From Planctomycetaceae bacterium (lineage in GTDB: Bacteria; Planctomycetota; UBA1135; GCA-002686595), in the NCBI GenBank assembly GCA_016125265.1, contig WGMC01000003.1:62001-126000 (forward strand): a stretch of DNA of 64,000 nt, read 5' to 3'. The position numbers and the translations under genes are program-made. The notes under the pieces are model-generated. The model did no database searches. It saw nothing but the letters and a program-made list of their open reading frames with translations, and had not been told where the DNA came from. Shown here in pieces: positions 52,354 to 61,044 of this stretch; the stretch's first letter is position 1; every line of letters starts with the position of its first letter.

Positions 52354-54054
52354 TCAGGGCACCACGATGGCGCTGAGCGCAGCAGTGGTCGCGAGGGGCA
52401 GCTCCTGACTGGGGCCCCAGACCGCGCCCTGGAAGTGGAATGTCGTGCCCACCAAGGCCGGGGGAATGGGCGCCGCGAGCGCCTGCCAGCCCTTCGCCGG
52501 GATGGGGAGCGCTGGCAGCACCACGAGGCTCGTACCGCCGGCGCCGATGGCGAGCTCCACCAGGCCCGGCAAGTTGGTCGGCAAGAGGTCGGGCGAGACG
52601 CCAACGAAGGCCACACTGCCGGGCTCCGCGCCGACCGACATCAACAGTCCCTGTTGGACGGAAAGCACGTCGTTCGCCAGCACCAGCAGCGGCGGCGAGG
52701 GCGCAACGACGTCGAGCGAAGCGACCGCGCTGCCGAACGGCGTGAACACCTGGATCGAAAGGGTGCCCAAGGCCGACAGAGGCCCCAGGTTGAGCTGCAA
52801 TCCATCCGCGCTCAGCGGCAGAAAGTCCACCTGTGTCCCGCCCAGGAACGCCGTGGTCGCGCTGCCCAGGCCGCAACCGACGAGGGTCACCGTCGTGGGG
52901 GTGCTCGACAGGGACGGGACCTGCGCCGGCACGACGCTGTTGATCGCGGTTCCCGGGCACGGCGGGAATAGCACCTGCACGTTGCCGAGCGCCGCGTTCG
53001 CGCCGACCAGCTCGCCGCGTCCATCCCCGTTCAGGTCGACCACACGTGCATCGGCCCAGCGGCCGCCCACGTGGATCGTCTCGAAGCCGAGCTGCACGGA
53101 GACCCCCGTACCGCCGCGGCGCAGGTACACGGTGTCGTTGTTCGAGCTCTGCCCCGGTCCGCCGATGCACGCGAAGTCCGGATCCCCGTCGCCGTTCCAA
53201 TCGAAGGCTTCCGCGATGCGGAAGAAGGCGTTCTTCACGAACACGGACACCGGGAATCCGAACCACGTGCCCGTGCCGTCGTTCGGCCTCACTTCGGGAT
53301 CGGCGCTGAATGTGTCGTTCTCGACCCACAGCTCGTCGAGATCCCCGTCCTGGTCGCCGTCGAACAGGCACACCCAGTCCGTGAATCCGCCGAACGAGCC
53401 GGGCACGAACTCGACGATCGAACCCTGGCCCGCTTGGTTGCGCAGCAACCGGGTGCCAGCGAAACGCGCCGAGACCATCGTGTCGAGGTCGCCGTCGCCG
53501 TCGACGTCGCCGATCGCGAGGCGGTTGGCGACGCCGTTGAGCAGGTAGGCAACGGGCGCGGCGAAACTGCCGTTGCCTAGGCCTGCGAAGATCCGCACCG
53601 ATTCTTCGTCGTCGGTGCCGACGAGCAGATCCAGGGCACTGTCCCCGACGACGTCGGCGAGCTCCACGCACACCGGCCGCGCGCCGAGGGCCAGGGTGCT
53701 GCGCGGGCCAAAAGCACCGCCACCCGCGCTGAGCCAGATGCTGGCGTCCTTCGACATGCGATTGACTGCGACCAGGTCCGCCACGCCGTCCGCGTTGAGG
53801 TCGCCGCTGGCGAGCGCCACCGGCCGGTCTCCCGACGCCAGCGCCCCGCCGAGCGCCAGGTTCCCGAGGCCGTCGTTGTGCAGCAGTTGCACCAGATCGA
53901 CGCCGGCCATGGTGACGGCCAGGTCGATCGCTCCGTCGCCCTCGAGATCCAGGCCGACCACGCCGGAGGGTGCCGCCGGCAGCGGCACGGTGACGAAGGG
54001 TGTTCCCTGTCCAAAGAGGGGCAAAACGGCGAGGGCCAGGGTCGGGCTCAGCAT
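52354..54054 (-). CDS. Secreted FG-GAP/VCBS repeat protein with IPT-like domain
   Basis: A 566-residue exported protein. A short signal-like N-terminus (LSPTLALAVLPLFGQG) is followed by a beta-propeller of FG-GAP/VCBS repeats with Ca2+-binding loops: GDLNADGVADLVAVN, GDVDGDGDLDTMVS, FDWNGDGDPDFAC and VVDLNGDGRGELVG. Residues about 370-445 look like an IPT/TIG domain (INSVVPAQVPSLSSTPTTVT). The last 100 residues form a hydrophobic beta domain ending ALSAIVVP, a tail I associate with planctomycete secreted proteins. Likely surface adhesion or structure; no catalytic motif. Confidence 0.85.
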   Translation of the reverse strand: MLSPTLALAVLPLFGQGTPFVTVPLPAAPSGVVGLDLEGDGAIDLAVTMAGVDLVQLLHNDGLGNLALGGALASGDRPVALASGDLNADGVADLVAVNRMSKDASIWLSAGGGAFGPRSTLALGARPVCVELADVVGDSALDLLVGTDDEESVRIFAGLGNGSFAAPVAYLLNGVANRLAIGDVDGDGDLDTMVSARFAGTRLLRNQAGQGSIVEFVPGSFGGFTDWVCLFDGDQDGDLDELWVENDTFSADPEVRPNDGTGTWFGFPVSVFVKNAFFRIAEAFDWNGDGDPDFACIGGPGQSSNNDTVYLRRGGTGVSVQLGFETIHVGGRWADARVVDLNGDGRGELVGANAALGNVQVLFPPCPGTAINSVVPAQVPSLSSTPTTVTLVGCGLGSATTAFLGGTQVDFLPLSADGLQLNLGPLSALGTLSIQVFTPFGSAVASLDVVAPSPPLLVLANDVLSVQQGLLMSVGAEPGSVAFVGVSPDLLPTNLPGLVELAIGAGGTSLVVLPALPIPAKGWQALAAPIPPALVGTTFHFQGAVWGPSQELPLATTAALSAIVVP

Positions 54055-54275
54055 CGGGCGAATCCGCGGGGCAGAGGGGTGGGGGAACCTCCCAAACTAC
54101 GGCGACGCGAGCGAGCCGCAAGGCCGAACCGCGGGCCGTCGGACTCGGGCGCGGTGCAGGGCCTCTCCGCGCGGTCTGGCCCGCCCTGCCGCTTCCCCGG
54201 TCGCTGGAGCTTGCGGCAAGGCCCGGGCGCCTATGCTGTTGGCCCCGGGCGCATCTCTGGCGCCGGGAAACTGCC

Positions 54276-54542
54276 TTGTCGAACCCCACCCGCAATCTGC
54301 ACGTCTGGAAGACCCGCACCGCCGAAGGCCAAAAGCGCGAGGTGCGCGCGCAGCTCTTTGGTGCGCAGTGGAGTTTCACCGCACGCGTCGACAGCGAAGA
54401 GGACTTCACCGCCCAGGACCCGCCGTCCCTCGAGGACTTGGAGGCGCTCTACGAGGTGCTCTTCAACAAGTACCAACGCAAGCACTTGGCGTGGGAGCAC
54501 CTCGTGGGGCTCAAGAAGATCATCGAATCGCGGCGCCGCTGA
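54276..54542 (+). CDS. Hypothetical small protein, 88 aa
   Basis: An 88-residue protein read from a TTG start (LSNPTRNLHVWKTRTAEG); no in-frame ATG gives a better start. The sequence WSFTARVDSEEDFTAQDPPSLEDLEALYEVLFNKYQRKHLAWEHL is rich in charged and aromatic residues and predicted to be helical. No family recognised. Codon use and reading frame quality suggest a real gene. The 221 bases upstream hold no other gene. It converges with and overlaps the TPR lipoprotein gene by 23 bases. Confidence 0.55.
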   Translation: MSNPTRNLHVWKTRTAEGQKREVRAQLFGAQWSFTARVDSEEDFTAQDPPSLEDLEALYEVLFNKYQRKHLAWEHLVGLKKIIESRRR

Positions 54543-56241
54543 CCCACAGGGCGTGGCGTGTGCGCGGCGCGGCGGCGACGTCGCCCGGCTCGCAGAAGCA
54601 CGACGATCGGGGCGCCGTATCGGCGCGTTTCCACGCGCGGGCGCGTTCGGCGGCCACTCGGGACGCTTCGGCGTCGGCGCCGCGCGCTTCGAGCGCCAGT
54701 TCCAGCCCGAGCAACGACCAGCCGTTCTTCGGGTGGCGCACCAGGTCCTCGCGGTACACGGCCTCCGCGTCCTCGTGCTGGCCCGCGGCCATCAGGAGCG
54801 CACCGAGCGCGTGGCGGATCGGCTGCATCCAACCGGGCGGCTCGTCGTACACGAGTTGGTCTTCGAGCGCCGCACCCGCGCGCAGCATCGCAAACGCCTC
54901 CGCGTGTTGGCCCTCGCGGAACAAGACCTCACCTTCGAGCATGTGCCGCGACAGCGCCAACACATCCGCGGCGGCGTTGTTGCCGACCTTCCAATCGGCG
55001 GGCACGGAACTCGCGATACGCTCGAAGTCCGCTTGTTCGATGCGCGCCTCTTGTGGCCGTCCCAATGCTGCCAGGGCCACACCGCGCGCGTAGTGCCACT
55101 GGGCCAGCGACAACAGACGCCACTCGGGCGGAGCCGTCTCCTCGAGGATCTCCCGCCAGCGCCCAAACCGGATCAGGACGTGCAAAGGCGTCGCCATCAG
55201 GCCATCCGCGATCGACACGTACGCCTTCAAGAAGTCCGGAGGAACTTCCTGTTCCAGCCGACGGGCGGCGCCCATCGCGAGTTCGAACCGCGCTTCCATC
55301 ATCGCGGAGAACGCGAGCATGTGCACGTTGTGCAGGTAGTAGATGCTGTAGAAGTCCGGCGCCGGCGCGAGTGCGAAGTACGCCTGATCGGCGGCGATGG
55401 CGGCTTCGTTGGCGTCGCTCGCGGCCGCGTAGTTGCCCACACGCACGTCGATGTGCGACGGCATGTGCACGAGGTGCCCCGAACCGGGCACGAGGTTGCG
55501 CAGGCGGTCGGCCGCCGAGACGGCGCGGGCGGGATCGGGCGATGCTTCGACCGTGTGGATGTAGAAGTGGTTGGCGCCGGGGTGCAGGGGGTCCACGGCA
55601 AGCGCCGTTTCGAGCGCCGCGACGATGTCGAGGGTGCGTCCCTTCGGTGTGCCCTCGCGCGTCCAAAGGTCCCAGGGCTGCAGGTTCATCAGCGATTCGG
55701 CGAAGAGCGCGCCCACGTCCGCATCACCCGGGTGCAGCGCGAACTCACGCTCCATGCGCTCCGCGTACGCCTCGTCGAGGGGCTTGCGGTCGTCGGGCAC
55801 GGGCCACGCATACCGCGCCTCGAGCGCCTCGACGAGTGCGCGCTCCGCCGGCGTTTCGTCGTCGAGTTGCGCGAGCGCCCGCCGACTGGCGCGGTACGCC
55901 GCTTCACTGGCCCTTGCGCCCATGGCCGGGTGGTTGATGTGCAACCCGTGGGCGTAGGCCACACCCCAGTGGGCCATCGCCGCCTCGGGATCGAGCTTCG
56001 CGGCCGCCTCGAACGAACGGATCGCCTCGTCGTGGTTGAAGCCGTAGAGCAGCTGCAGGCCTTGGTCGAACCAGCGCTGCGCCACCTCGGAATCGGTGGT
56101 GATCGCGCGGTGGTACCCGCCGTAACCGTCGTAGAGACGCGGCTCGGGACCCTGCGGGCCCTTGGGAGCCGTTTGGCACGCTCCGACGAGGAGCAGTGAG
56201 GCTAGGAGCGCAGCGCGCGGTTGCGTGGGATGGGCTTTCAT
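54520..56241 (-). CDS. TPR-repeat lipoprotein
   Basis: A 573-residue protein. The signal AALLASLLLVGAC has a good lipobox, so it is likely envelope-anchored. Residues 45-110 and 440-530 contain TPR-like helical pairs (LLYGFNHDEAIRSFEAAAKLDPEAAMAHWGVAYAHG; ALGALLMAAGQHEDAEAVYREDLVRHP). The middle is helical with many His/Asp residues (LVPGSGHLVHMPSHIDVRVGNY, a block I recall from a family of uncharacterised TPR proteins). No enzyme motif. A start at MKAHPTQPR is chosen because the signal peptide begins right after it. Confidence 0.82.
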   Translation of the reverse strand: MKAHPTQPRAALLASLLLVGACQTAPKGPQGPEPRLYDGYGGYHRAITTDSEVAQRWFDQGLQLLYGFNHDEAIRSFEAAAKLDPEAAMAHWGVAYAHGLHINHPAMGARASEAAYRASRRALAQLDDETPAERALVEALEARYAWPVPDDRKPLDEAYAERMEREFALHPGDADVGALFAESLMNLQPWDLWTREGTPKGRTLDIVAALETALAVDPLHPGANHFYIHTVEASPDPARAVSAADRLRNLVPGSGHLVHMPSHIDVRVGNYAAASDANEAAIAADQAYFALAPAPDFYSIYYLHNVHMLAFSAMMEARFELAMGAARRLEQEVPPDFLKAYVSIADGLMATPLHVLIRFGRWREILEETAPPEWRLLSLAQWHYARGVALAALGRPQEARIEQADFERIASSVPADWKVGNNAAADVLALSRHMLEGEVLFREGQHAEAFAMLRAGAALEDQLVYDEPPGWMQPIRHALGALLMAAGQHEDAEAVYREDLVRHPKNGWSLLGLELALEARGADAEASRVAAERARAWKRADTAPRSSCFCEPGDVAAAPRTRHALWVSGAAIR

Positions 56242-56466
56242 GGGCTTTTGTGGGCTCGGATTTGGGGACCTGCCCGTCGTGGCGCGAACCCTCGCGCCCG
56301 ACTGCCAGGATCCCGCAGGAATGCGCCCTGGGTTGCTCCCTGCCCTTTCCTGGGGGCGCGCCGTGCCACCTGCGGCTGCGGGACAGCCTCCCGCACCCAC
56401 TCGCATCTGGACAGCTTCCCCCGCGCGCGCTCGACTGGGGGAATCCCCCGTCCCAGGAGCCCCCCC

Positions 56467-57024
56467 ATGGTCAGTTGGACCGATTTGTTGCTGCCCGCCG
56501 CGGCGTCGACCGGCCTCGTGTTCGTCGCCAGTTCGCTCGTCCACATGGTCTTCCAGTGGCACAAGCCCGACTACCGCGCCCTCGCCAGTGAGGACGCGAC
56601 CCGCCAGGCGATCCGCTCTGGTCACCCGACGCCCGGCCAGTACGTCATGCCGCACTGCGGCGACATGAAACAGTCCGCCGAACCCGCCATGCAGGCCAAG
56701 TACCAGGAGGGCCCCAACGCCGTGCTCTACGTGGGCCCAAACGGCCCGCCCGCGATGGGCAAGCTGCTGGGCGCGTGGGTCATGTACTCCTTCGTCCTCA
56801 GCCTGGCCGCCGGCTACGTCGCCAAGAGCGCCCTGCCCGCCGATGCGCCGTACCTCACCGTCTTCCAAGCGGTGGGCGCCGCCGCGTTCCTCGGCTACGC
56901 GGGCCAAGCCGCCTCGGATTCGATCTGGAAGTTCAAACCCTGGATCGTGACGTTCCGCTCCATGGTCGACGGCCTGCTGTACGCCGCGCTGACGGCCGGC
57001 GCGTTCGCGTGGCTTTGGCAGTAA
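56467..57024 (+). CDS. Uncharacterised membrane protein, 185 aa
   Basis: A 185-residue protein with about four helices: LLLPAAASTGLVFVASSLVHMV at the N-terminus and three more after residue 95 (LLGAWVMYSFVLSLAAGYVA, YLTVFQAVGAAAFLGYAG, SMVDGLLYAALTAGAFAWLW). The polar segment between helices 1 and 2 (FQWHKPDYRALASEDATRQAIRSG, GQYVMPHCGD) is distinctive. I know similar sequences as unnamed membrane proteins in other bacteria but no function. The 225 bases upstream show no other gene. Confidence 0.8.
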   Translation: MVSWTDLLLPAAASTGLVFVASSLVHMVFQWHKPDYRALASEDATRQAIRSGHPTPGQYVMPHCGDMKQSAEPAMQAKYQEGPNAVLYVGPNGPPAMGKLLGAWVMYSFVLSLAAGYVAKSALPADAPYLTVFQAVGAAAFLGYAGQAASDSIWKFKPWIVTFRSMVDGLLYAALTAGAFAWLWQ

Positions 57025-57103
57025 ACCGGCCGGGTCTCCGCGGCGCTCCGGTGCGAAGTTGGTGCTTTGTCGCGGGTGTCACGGCGCGTCTTGAGCTAGC
57101 GCC

Positions 57104-57134
57104 TTGCACAAAACTAAACCCAAGGTTTAGTATC
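57104..57134 (+). promoter_or_regulatory. Promoter with palindromic operator of the AbiEi-like gene
   Basis: An 8-bp perfect inverted repeat ACTAAACC-CAA-GGTTTAGT at 57113-57131, AT-rich in a GC-rich background. TTGCAC at 57104-57109 and TTTAGT (57126) or TAGTAT (57129) could serve as -35 and -10, with 16 or 19 bases between. The palindrome overlaps the -10 and sits 10 bases before the start codon. AbiEi antitoxins repress their own promoters by binding inverted repeats, so this is a likely autoregulatory operator. Confidence 0.65.
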
Positions 57135-57141
57135 GTGCACC

Positions 57142-58761
57142 ATGCCGGGGGAAATGACGACGCACGATGGACCCCAGTGGAGCCGACTCTACGAGATCGC
57201 GGCGGCCCAGGAGGGGCATTTCACGACGGTGCAGGCGGCGACCGCGGGCTACTACCCGCAGCTCCTGACCAAGCACCTCGGGAACGGGGGGATCGTCCGC
57301 GTGCGCAGGGGTGTCTACCGGCTGGCGCAATATCCGCCCGGCGACCACGAGGAACTGGTTGTCCTGTGGCTGTGGTCCGACCGGGCTGGGGTCTTCAGCC
57401 ACGAGACCGCACTGGTCCTACACCAGCTTTCGGACGCGCTGCCGGCGACGGCACACATGACGCTTCCCCGAAGGTGGGAGGCCCGCCGCCTCCGGACCCC
57501 CGACGGTGTGGAGCTGCACTTTGCGGATCTCACCGACGCCGATCGAGCGTGGGCCGGGGCGGTTCCCGTCACGACATGTGCGCGGACCTTGGTCGACTGT
57601 GCGGACAGTGGTGTCTTGCCGAGCCACCTCGGCCTGCCGCTCCGCGACCCACCAATGGCGACACAAAGTTCATTCCCGACCGGCGACACGCCGCTTTTTG
57701 CTGTCAAGTTTGTGAAGGACGGCGCGGCCACCGAACTCAACGTGCATCGAATTAAGCCGCTCGATCTGACCGCATACAACGAGTTCCTGCGGTCGGAAAG
57801 GCGGGTCCTTACTGTCGTGTTCTGGGGTACTCATCGGCACCCGAGCGACTATACAGTCAGTGCGCCAAGACCGTTCTCTTGGCGGATTGAGCCGGAGACT
57901 CGCGCGCCATTTGACGCGCTTGTTGCCGGCGGAGTCCTAGCTCCTCAGTTCTTGCTGGGGCGGCACACTGTGTGTCTTGATAGGAACATGGGGGCAAGTT
58001 TTGCCCGCGGGCGAGACGCCAAGCATCCGGAAGCGGCCGACGCCGACAGCACGTTCAACTTTCTGAACCATACCGGGTTGAGACTCAATCCCACTCTTGG
58101 CGCCTTCGAGGGAGGCAGCAGGCGTACCCCAACATTTGAAGAGTTTCGCTCCGACGTCCGGGAGATGGAGAATCGAATTCGAAAGCGATTGCCGGCGGTC
58201 GAAGTCGTTCCCTTTTCCGACGACGGTCTCGTAGGTCTGCATGCGATGCGGTGTTCCTTTGAATCGCGTGATGCCATCGAACAGGAGTTTCTGCTGGCTG
58301 TTGTCCCGCTCCTGACGTCTCGAATCTCAGCTCAAAAGCTGGAGTCCGTGGAGCGGGCCATTCTCAAGAAGGCACGAGAGCTTGGTCTCAAATTGGGCTT
58401 TGTATTACTGGCTGCCCTCGCCTTACTATACGAATCGCCCCACGATAGCGAGATCAGTCCTGCCCGCGCCGTGTTAAAACCTTTGGCCAGTTATGACAGA
58501 ACAAGTGCGTACAACGCGCTCTCCGACCTGCGGCAGATGGAGATCTTCGCCGCTTCACACGGTTTGGACGTTGGGGCCGGCGAGATGGCTCTCTTAACAA
58601 GCGACAAGGGCTTAGCGAGACTCTGGTGTGGAGTGAATGTGGTCAATGTGCAAGTCTCGTCGACTACGGTGTTTCAGCTTCAACCAGACCCCGCCCTCTT
58701 TCCGCGACTCACGGAACGGCGAGGCGCACTGTTCGACACACTCCGCCAGTGGCCGTCGTGA
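57142..58761 (+). CDS. AbiEi-like antitoxin domain joined in frame to a PIN-like region
   Basis: A 539-residue open frame with two unlike halves. Residues 1-165 are an AbiEi-type winged-helix antitoxin (LYEIAAAQEGHFTTVQAATAGY, VRVRRGVYRLAQYPPGDHEELV, GVFSHETALVLHQLSDALP, VTTCARTLVDCADSG). The usual last 40 residues are missing. From about residue 172 (an in-frame ATG at 57655) GC falls from about 70% to 50-58% in hand-counted samples. The second part shows acidic residues spaced as in PIN nucleases: LDRN (Asp280), Glu431, SDLRQMEIFAA (Asp462) and LLTSDKGLARL (Asp488). It may be a true fusion or a separate gene captured in frame. The normal AbiEii partner is absent. Confidence 0.6.
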   Translation: MPGEMTTHDGPQWSRLYEIAAAQEGHFTTVQAATAGYYPQLLTKHLGNGGIVRVRRGVYRLAQYPPGDHEELVVLWLWSDRAGVFSHETALVLHQLSDALPATAHMTLPRRWEARRLRTPDGVELHFADLTDADRAWAGAVPVTTCARTLVDCADSGVLPSHLGLPLRDPPMATQSSFPTGDTPLFAVKFVKDGAATELNVHRIKPLDLTAYNEFLRSERRVLTVVFWGTHRHPSDYTVSAPRPFSWRIEPETRAPFDALVAGGVLAPQFLLGRHTVCLDRNMGASFARGRDAKHPEAADADSTFNFLNHTGLRLNPTLGAFEGGSRRTPTFEEFRSDVREMENRIRKRLPAVEVVPFSDDGLVGLHAMRCSFESRDAIEQEFLLAVVPLLTSRISAQKLESVERAILKKARELGLKLGFVLLAALALLYESPHDSEISPARAVLKPLASYDRTSAYNALSDLRQMEIFAASHGLDVGAGEMALLTSDKGLARLWCGVNVVNVQVSSTTVFQLQPDPALFPRLTERRGALFDTLRQWPS

Positions 58762-59190
58762 ATTGCGCGGAGTGCTTACCCGAATCGCGCTCCAGTGGAA
58801 CTTCCGTCCTTCGACGCCGATCTGCCTGTTGCGGGCCGCCGGCCCTCGATCGAGCGATGGTTGAGTCCCGGAACGGGCGGAAGGGGATGAGTTGGGATTG
58901 GCCCGGGGCGGTTATTCTCGTCCACGACGTCCGTGGGTCCCCCGCGCTGAACCGACAGTTCGGCGCACGCGCCGTCGGGGTTGAGGCGCGCGGAGCCTCG
59001 TCTCGTCGTAGACGTTCCATCCCGCAGCATCGTTCGCCGGGGAGTCCCGAGAATCGCACCTGTCCCGGACGCTAGGTCGGGCTGAGTTCTCGCCGCCCAG
59101 GGCGCTGGCCCTCCGCCCTCGGCGCGGCTTGCGTTGATTCCCGGGCAGTGGGGCTGGACAGCGGGGGGGGTGGGGGTCGATAAGGGGGGC
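58762..59190. other. Non-coding gap downstream of the AbiEi/PIN-like gene
   Basis: About 430 bases with no open frame that looks like a gene. Frames that stay open have low-complexity Arg/Pro/Ser translations. GC returns to the host level within the first 100 bases, which helps to place the 3' edge of the lower-GC segment near 58760. A run of G precedes the next gene at 59159-59190. No RNA structure, repeat or site was recognised. Confidence 0.5.
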
Positions 59191-59628
59191 ATGTCTCCGG
59201 TCCTCCTCCGTTGGGTCCTCGTGGCCCTCTTGCTGCCGGCGCTCGGTGCGCCGCGGGGGGTCGCTTGGGCTTGGTGCCGTTGTGTGGAGGCGCTCTGTGG
59301 GTGCTGTGAGGTGCCCGCGGAGCTTGCGCCGACGGACTGCTGTGCGCCCGCGCAGAAGGCGGAGGACAGGGGAAGTCGGGGCGAGCTGCTCGAGTCGCCT
59401 GAGGAGTGCGGCGCCTGCGGGCAGTGGCAGGTGGACGTGGAGGGCCTCGAGGCCCTTGTGCCGCCGGTCGAACAGGATCACGGGCCCATGCTCGCGGCCT
59501 GGGCGCTCGAGTTGGCTCCCGCGGACCGCCAACTCCTGCCGCTGATCGCCCGCGAACGCGCCCGGGGGCCGCCTCTGATGCCGCCCCAAACAGGGCTTCG
59601 GCCCGGCGCGCTGCCGCTGCGCATCTGA
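59191..59628 (+). CDS. Secreted cysteine-rich protein upstream of efflux operon
   Basis: A 145-residue protein with a signal peptide (MSPVLLRWVLVALLLPALGAPRGVAWA). The mature N-terminus is cysteine-dense: WCRCVEALCGCCEVPA, DCCAPAQ, ECGACGQW, ten cysteines in about 60 residues. The remainder is Pro/Leu-rich. Such small Cys-rich secreted proteins are often found just upstream of metal or drug efflux genes, where they may bind metal. No family name is known to me. It lies 84 bases upstream of the TolC-like gene. Confidence 0.65.
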   Translation: MSPVLLRWVLVALLLPALGAPRGVAWAWCRCVEALCGCCEVPAELAPTDCCAPAQKAEDRGSRGELLESPEECGACGQWQVDVEGLEALVPPVEQDHGPMLAAWALELAPADRQLLPLIARERARGPPLMPPQTGLRPGALPLRI

Positions 59629-59712
59629 GAGTCACGGGACCCGTGTGGAGTGCCGCCCCAAGGGCGGCTTCCTTGGTGTCGTTCCCGTGGTTCTTCCGAT
59701 GCGAGTGGTGGC

Positions 59713-61044
59713 ATGACTTTGGTTTTTTGGGCGCTTCGGCGCAGTTTGGGCGGCGTCCTCGCGCTGCCCCTCGTTGCGGGCTGCGCGGCTCCGCGTGCGG
59801 CGGAGCATTCGATCGAGGACGCGGGTGCGCGGATCGATGCCCGGCCAGAGGACGTGGCGGCGGCGTTCGAGCGCGCGGCCCTCGGCTTGCGTGTGCCCGT
59901 GGATCCGTCGGCGATCGGCGATCCGGCCCGCGCCGACCACTGGCGCGCTGCGGCGGTGGCGTTCGCGCCGGCGTCGCGCGAGGCGCGCTCCTACTGGAAG
60001 ACGGTTTGGGCCGCCGGCCGTGGGGCGCCGGGGGATGTGGAGATGGAGTTGGTCGCGGGGGATCTGGGTGACGTCGACGCGGAGCTGGGTGTGCTCTTCG
60101 ACATCGTTGGGCTGTTGCATGTGGGGCCCGCGCGGGCGGCGCGCGAGGTGGCGAGTGCGGAGGAGGCCCTGGCCCTCGCGTCCTGGGCGAAGACGGCCCT
60201 CGACGTGTGCCTGGCGGTCGATGCGGCGCGGGTAGAGCTCGCCGTGGCGCGGGAGCGGCGCGGGGCCCTCGACGCACTGGCGGATTGGGCAGAGCCGTTG
60301 CGCGTCCGCGCGGATGTGTTGGCTGCGCGGGGTTGGGTCGCGCCGGCGGCGACGGCGTCGCTCGACGGTGCGCTTGCGCATCTGGAGGGGGCCCGCGACG
60401 AGGCGCGCCAGATGGAAACGCGCGCCGCCCACGACTTGGCGCTCGCATCGGGTCTACCCTCCGACTCCGCGGCCTTCGGATCGGTGGGGGCGAGCGTGCT
60501 CGAGGAGCCGCTGCTTTTCGGACCGCGGCGGGAGGCGGAACACCCTGTACTGGTGCTCGCGCGCCTTCGACTGGAACTGGCCGAAGCGGAGCTTCGCGCG
60601 GCGGCCGCCAAGGCGTGGCCGGGTGTGCAACTTGGGCCGCAGCTCGCCGTGGGTGGCGACGGCGGTGTGTCGGGTTGGCTCAACTTGAACTTGCCGTGGC
60701 CGTCGCGTTGGCGCGGGCCGCTGCGGGCTGCGGAAGAGCGCCGCGACGGGGCGCTGTTTGCCTACGAAGAGACGCTGCACGGCCTGCGTGAGGCGCGGCT
60801 CGCCAGCGTGCCGGCGTTGGAAGCGGCCCAGAGCCAGAGCGAGTGGGGTGAGCGCGAAGAACAGGCGGCCGAGCGGCGTTTGTTGGCCGTTGGCACGCTC
60901 GCGCAGAACCAGCGCGTCGAACTCGCGGAGTGCGCCGACGCGATCGAACAGCGAGTGCGCACGGCGGGGCTGGGTGCCCGCGAGTTGGGCGCCCTGCGCG
61001 GCGCCGAACTGGCGCTTTGGGCCGCCGGCGAGGCCTCGCGATGA
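59713..61044 (+). CDS. TolC-family outer-membrane efflux lipoprotein
   Basis: A 443-residue protein with lipoprotein signal ALPLVAGC (cysteine near residue 24). The body is Ala/Glu/Arg-rich long helices with a TolC-like layout: VASAEEALALASWAKTAL, VAPAATASLDGALAHLEGARDEARQM, PVLVLARLRLELAEAELRAAAAKAWPGVQLGP and, after a beta stretch (GVSGWLNLNLPWPS), a second helical repeat. This fits an OprM/TolC-type channel subunit, although the match is weak in the first half. It is coupled to the adaptor by an ATGA overlap. Confidence 0.78.
   Translation: MTLVFWALRRSLGGVLALPLVAGCAAPRAAEHSIEDAGARIDARPEDVAAAFERAALGLRVPVDPSAIGDPARADHWRAAAVAFAPASREARSYWKTVWAAGRGAPGDVEMELVAGDLGDVDAELGVLFDIVGLLHVGPARAAREVASAEEALALASWAKTALDVCLAVDAARVELAVARERRGALDALADWAEPLRVRADVLAARGWVAPAATASLDGALAHLEGARDEARQMETRAAHDLALASGLPSDSAAFGSVGASVLEEPLLFGPRREAEHPVLVLARLRLELAEAELRAAAAKAWPGVQLGPQLAVGGDGGVSGWLNLNLPWPSRWRGPLRAAEERRDGALFAYEETLHGLREARLASVPALEAAQSQSEWGEREEQAAERRLLAVGTLAQNQRVELAECADAIEQRVRTAGLGARELGALRGAELALWAAGEASR

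Noticed and set aside
54000..54275. Upstream extension of the small 88-residue gene
   Set aside because: The extended frame gives Arg/Pro/Ala-rich sequence unlike the conserved-looking C-terminal part and overlaps the FG-GAP gene start; TTG at 54276 is more plausible.
58762..59190. A missing AbiEii toxin gene or the lost AbiEi C-terminus downstream of the hybrid gene
   Set aside because: No frame shows nucleotidyltransferase motifs or the AbiEi tail; the sequence has host-like GC and no coding signal.
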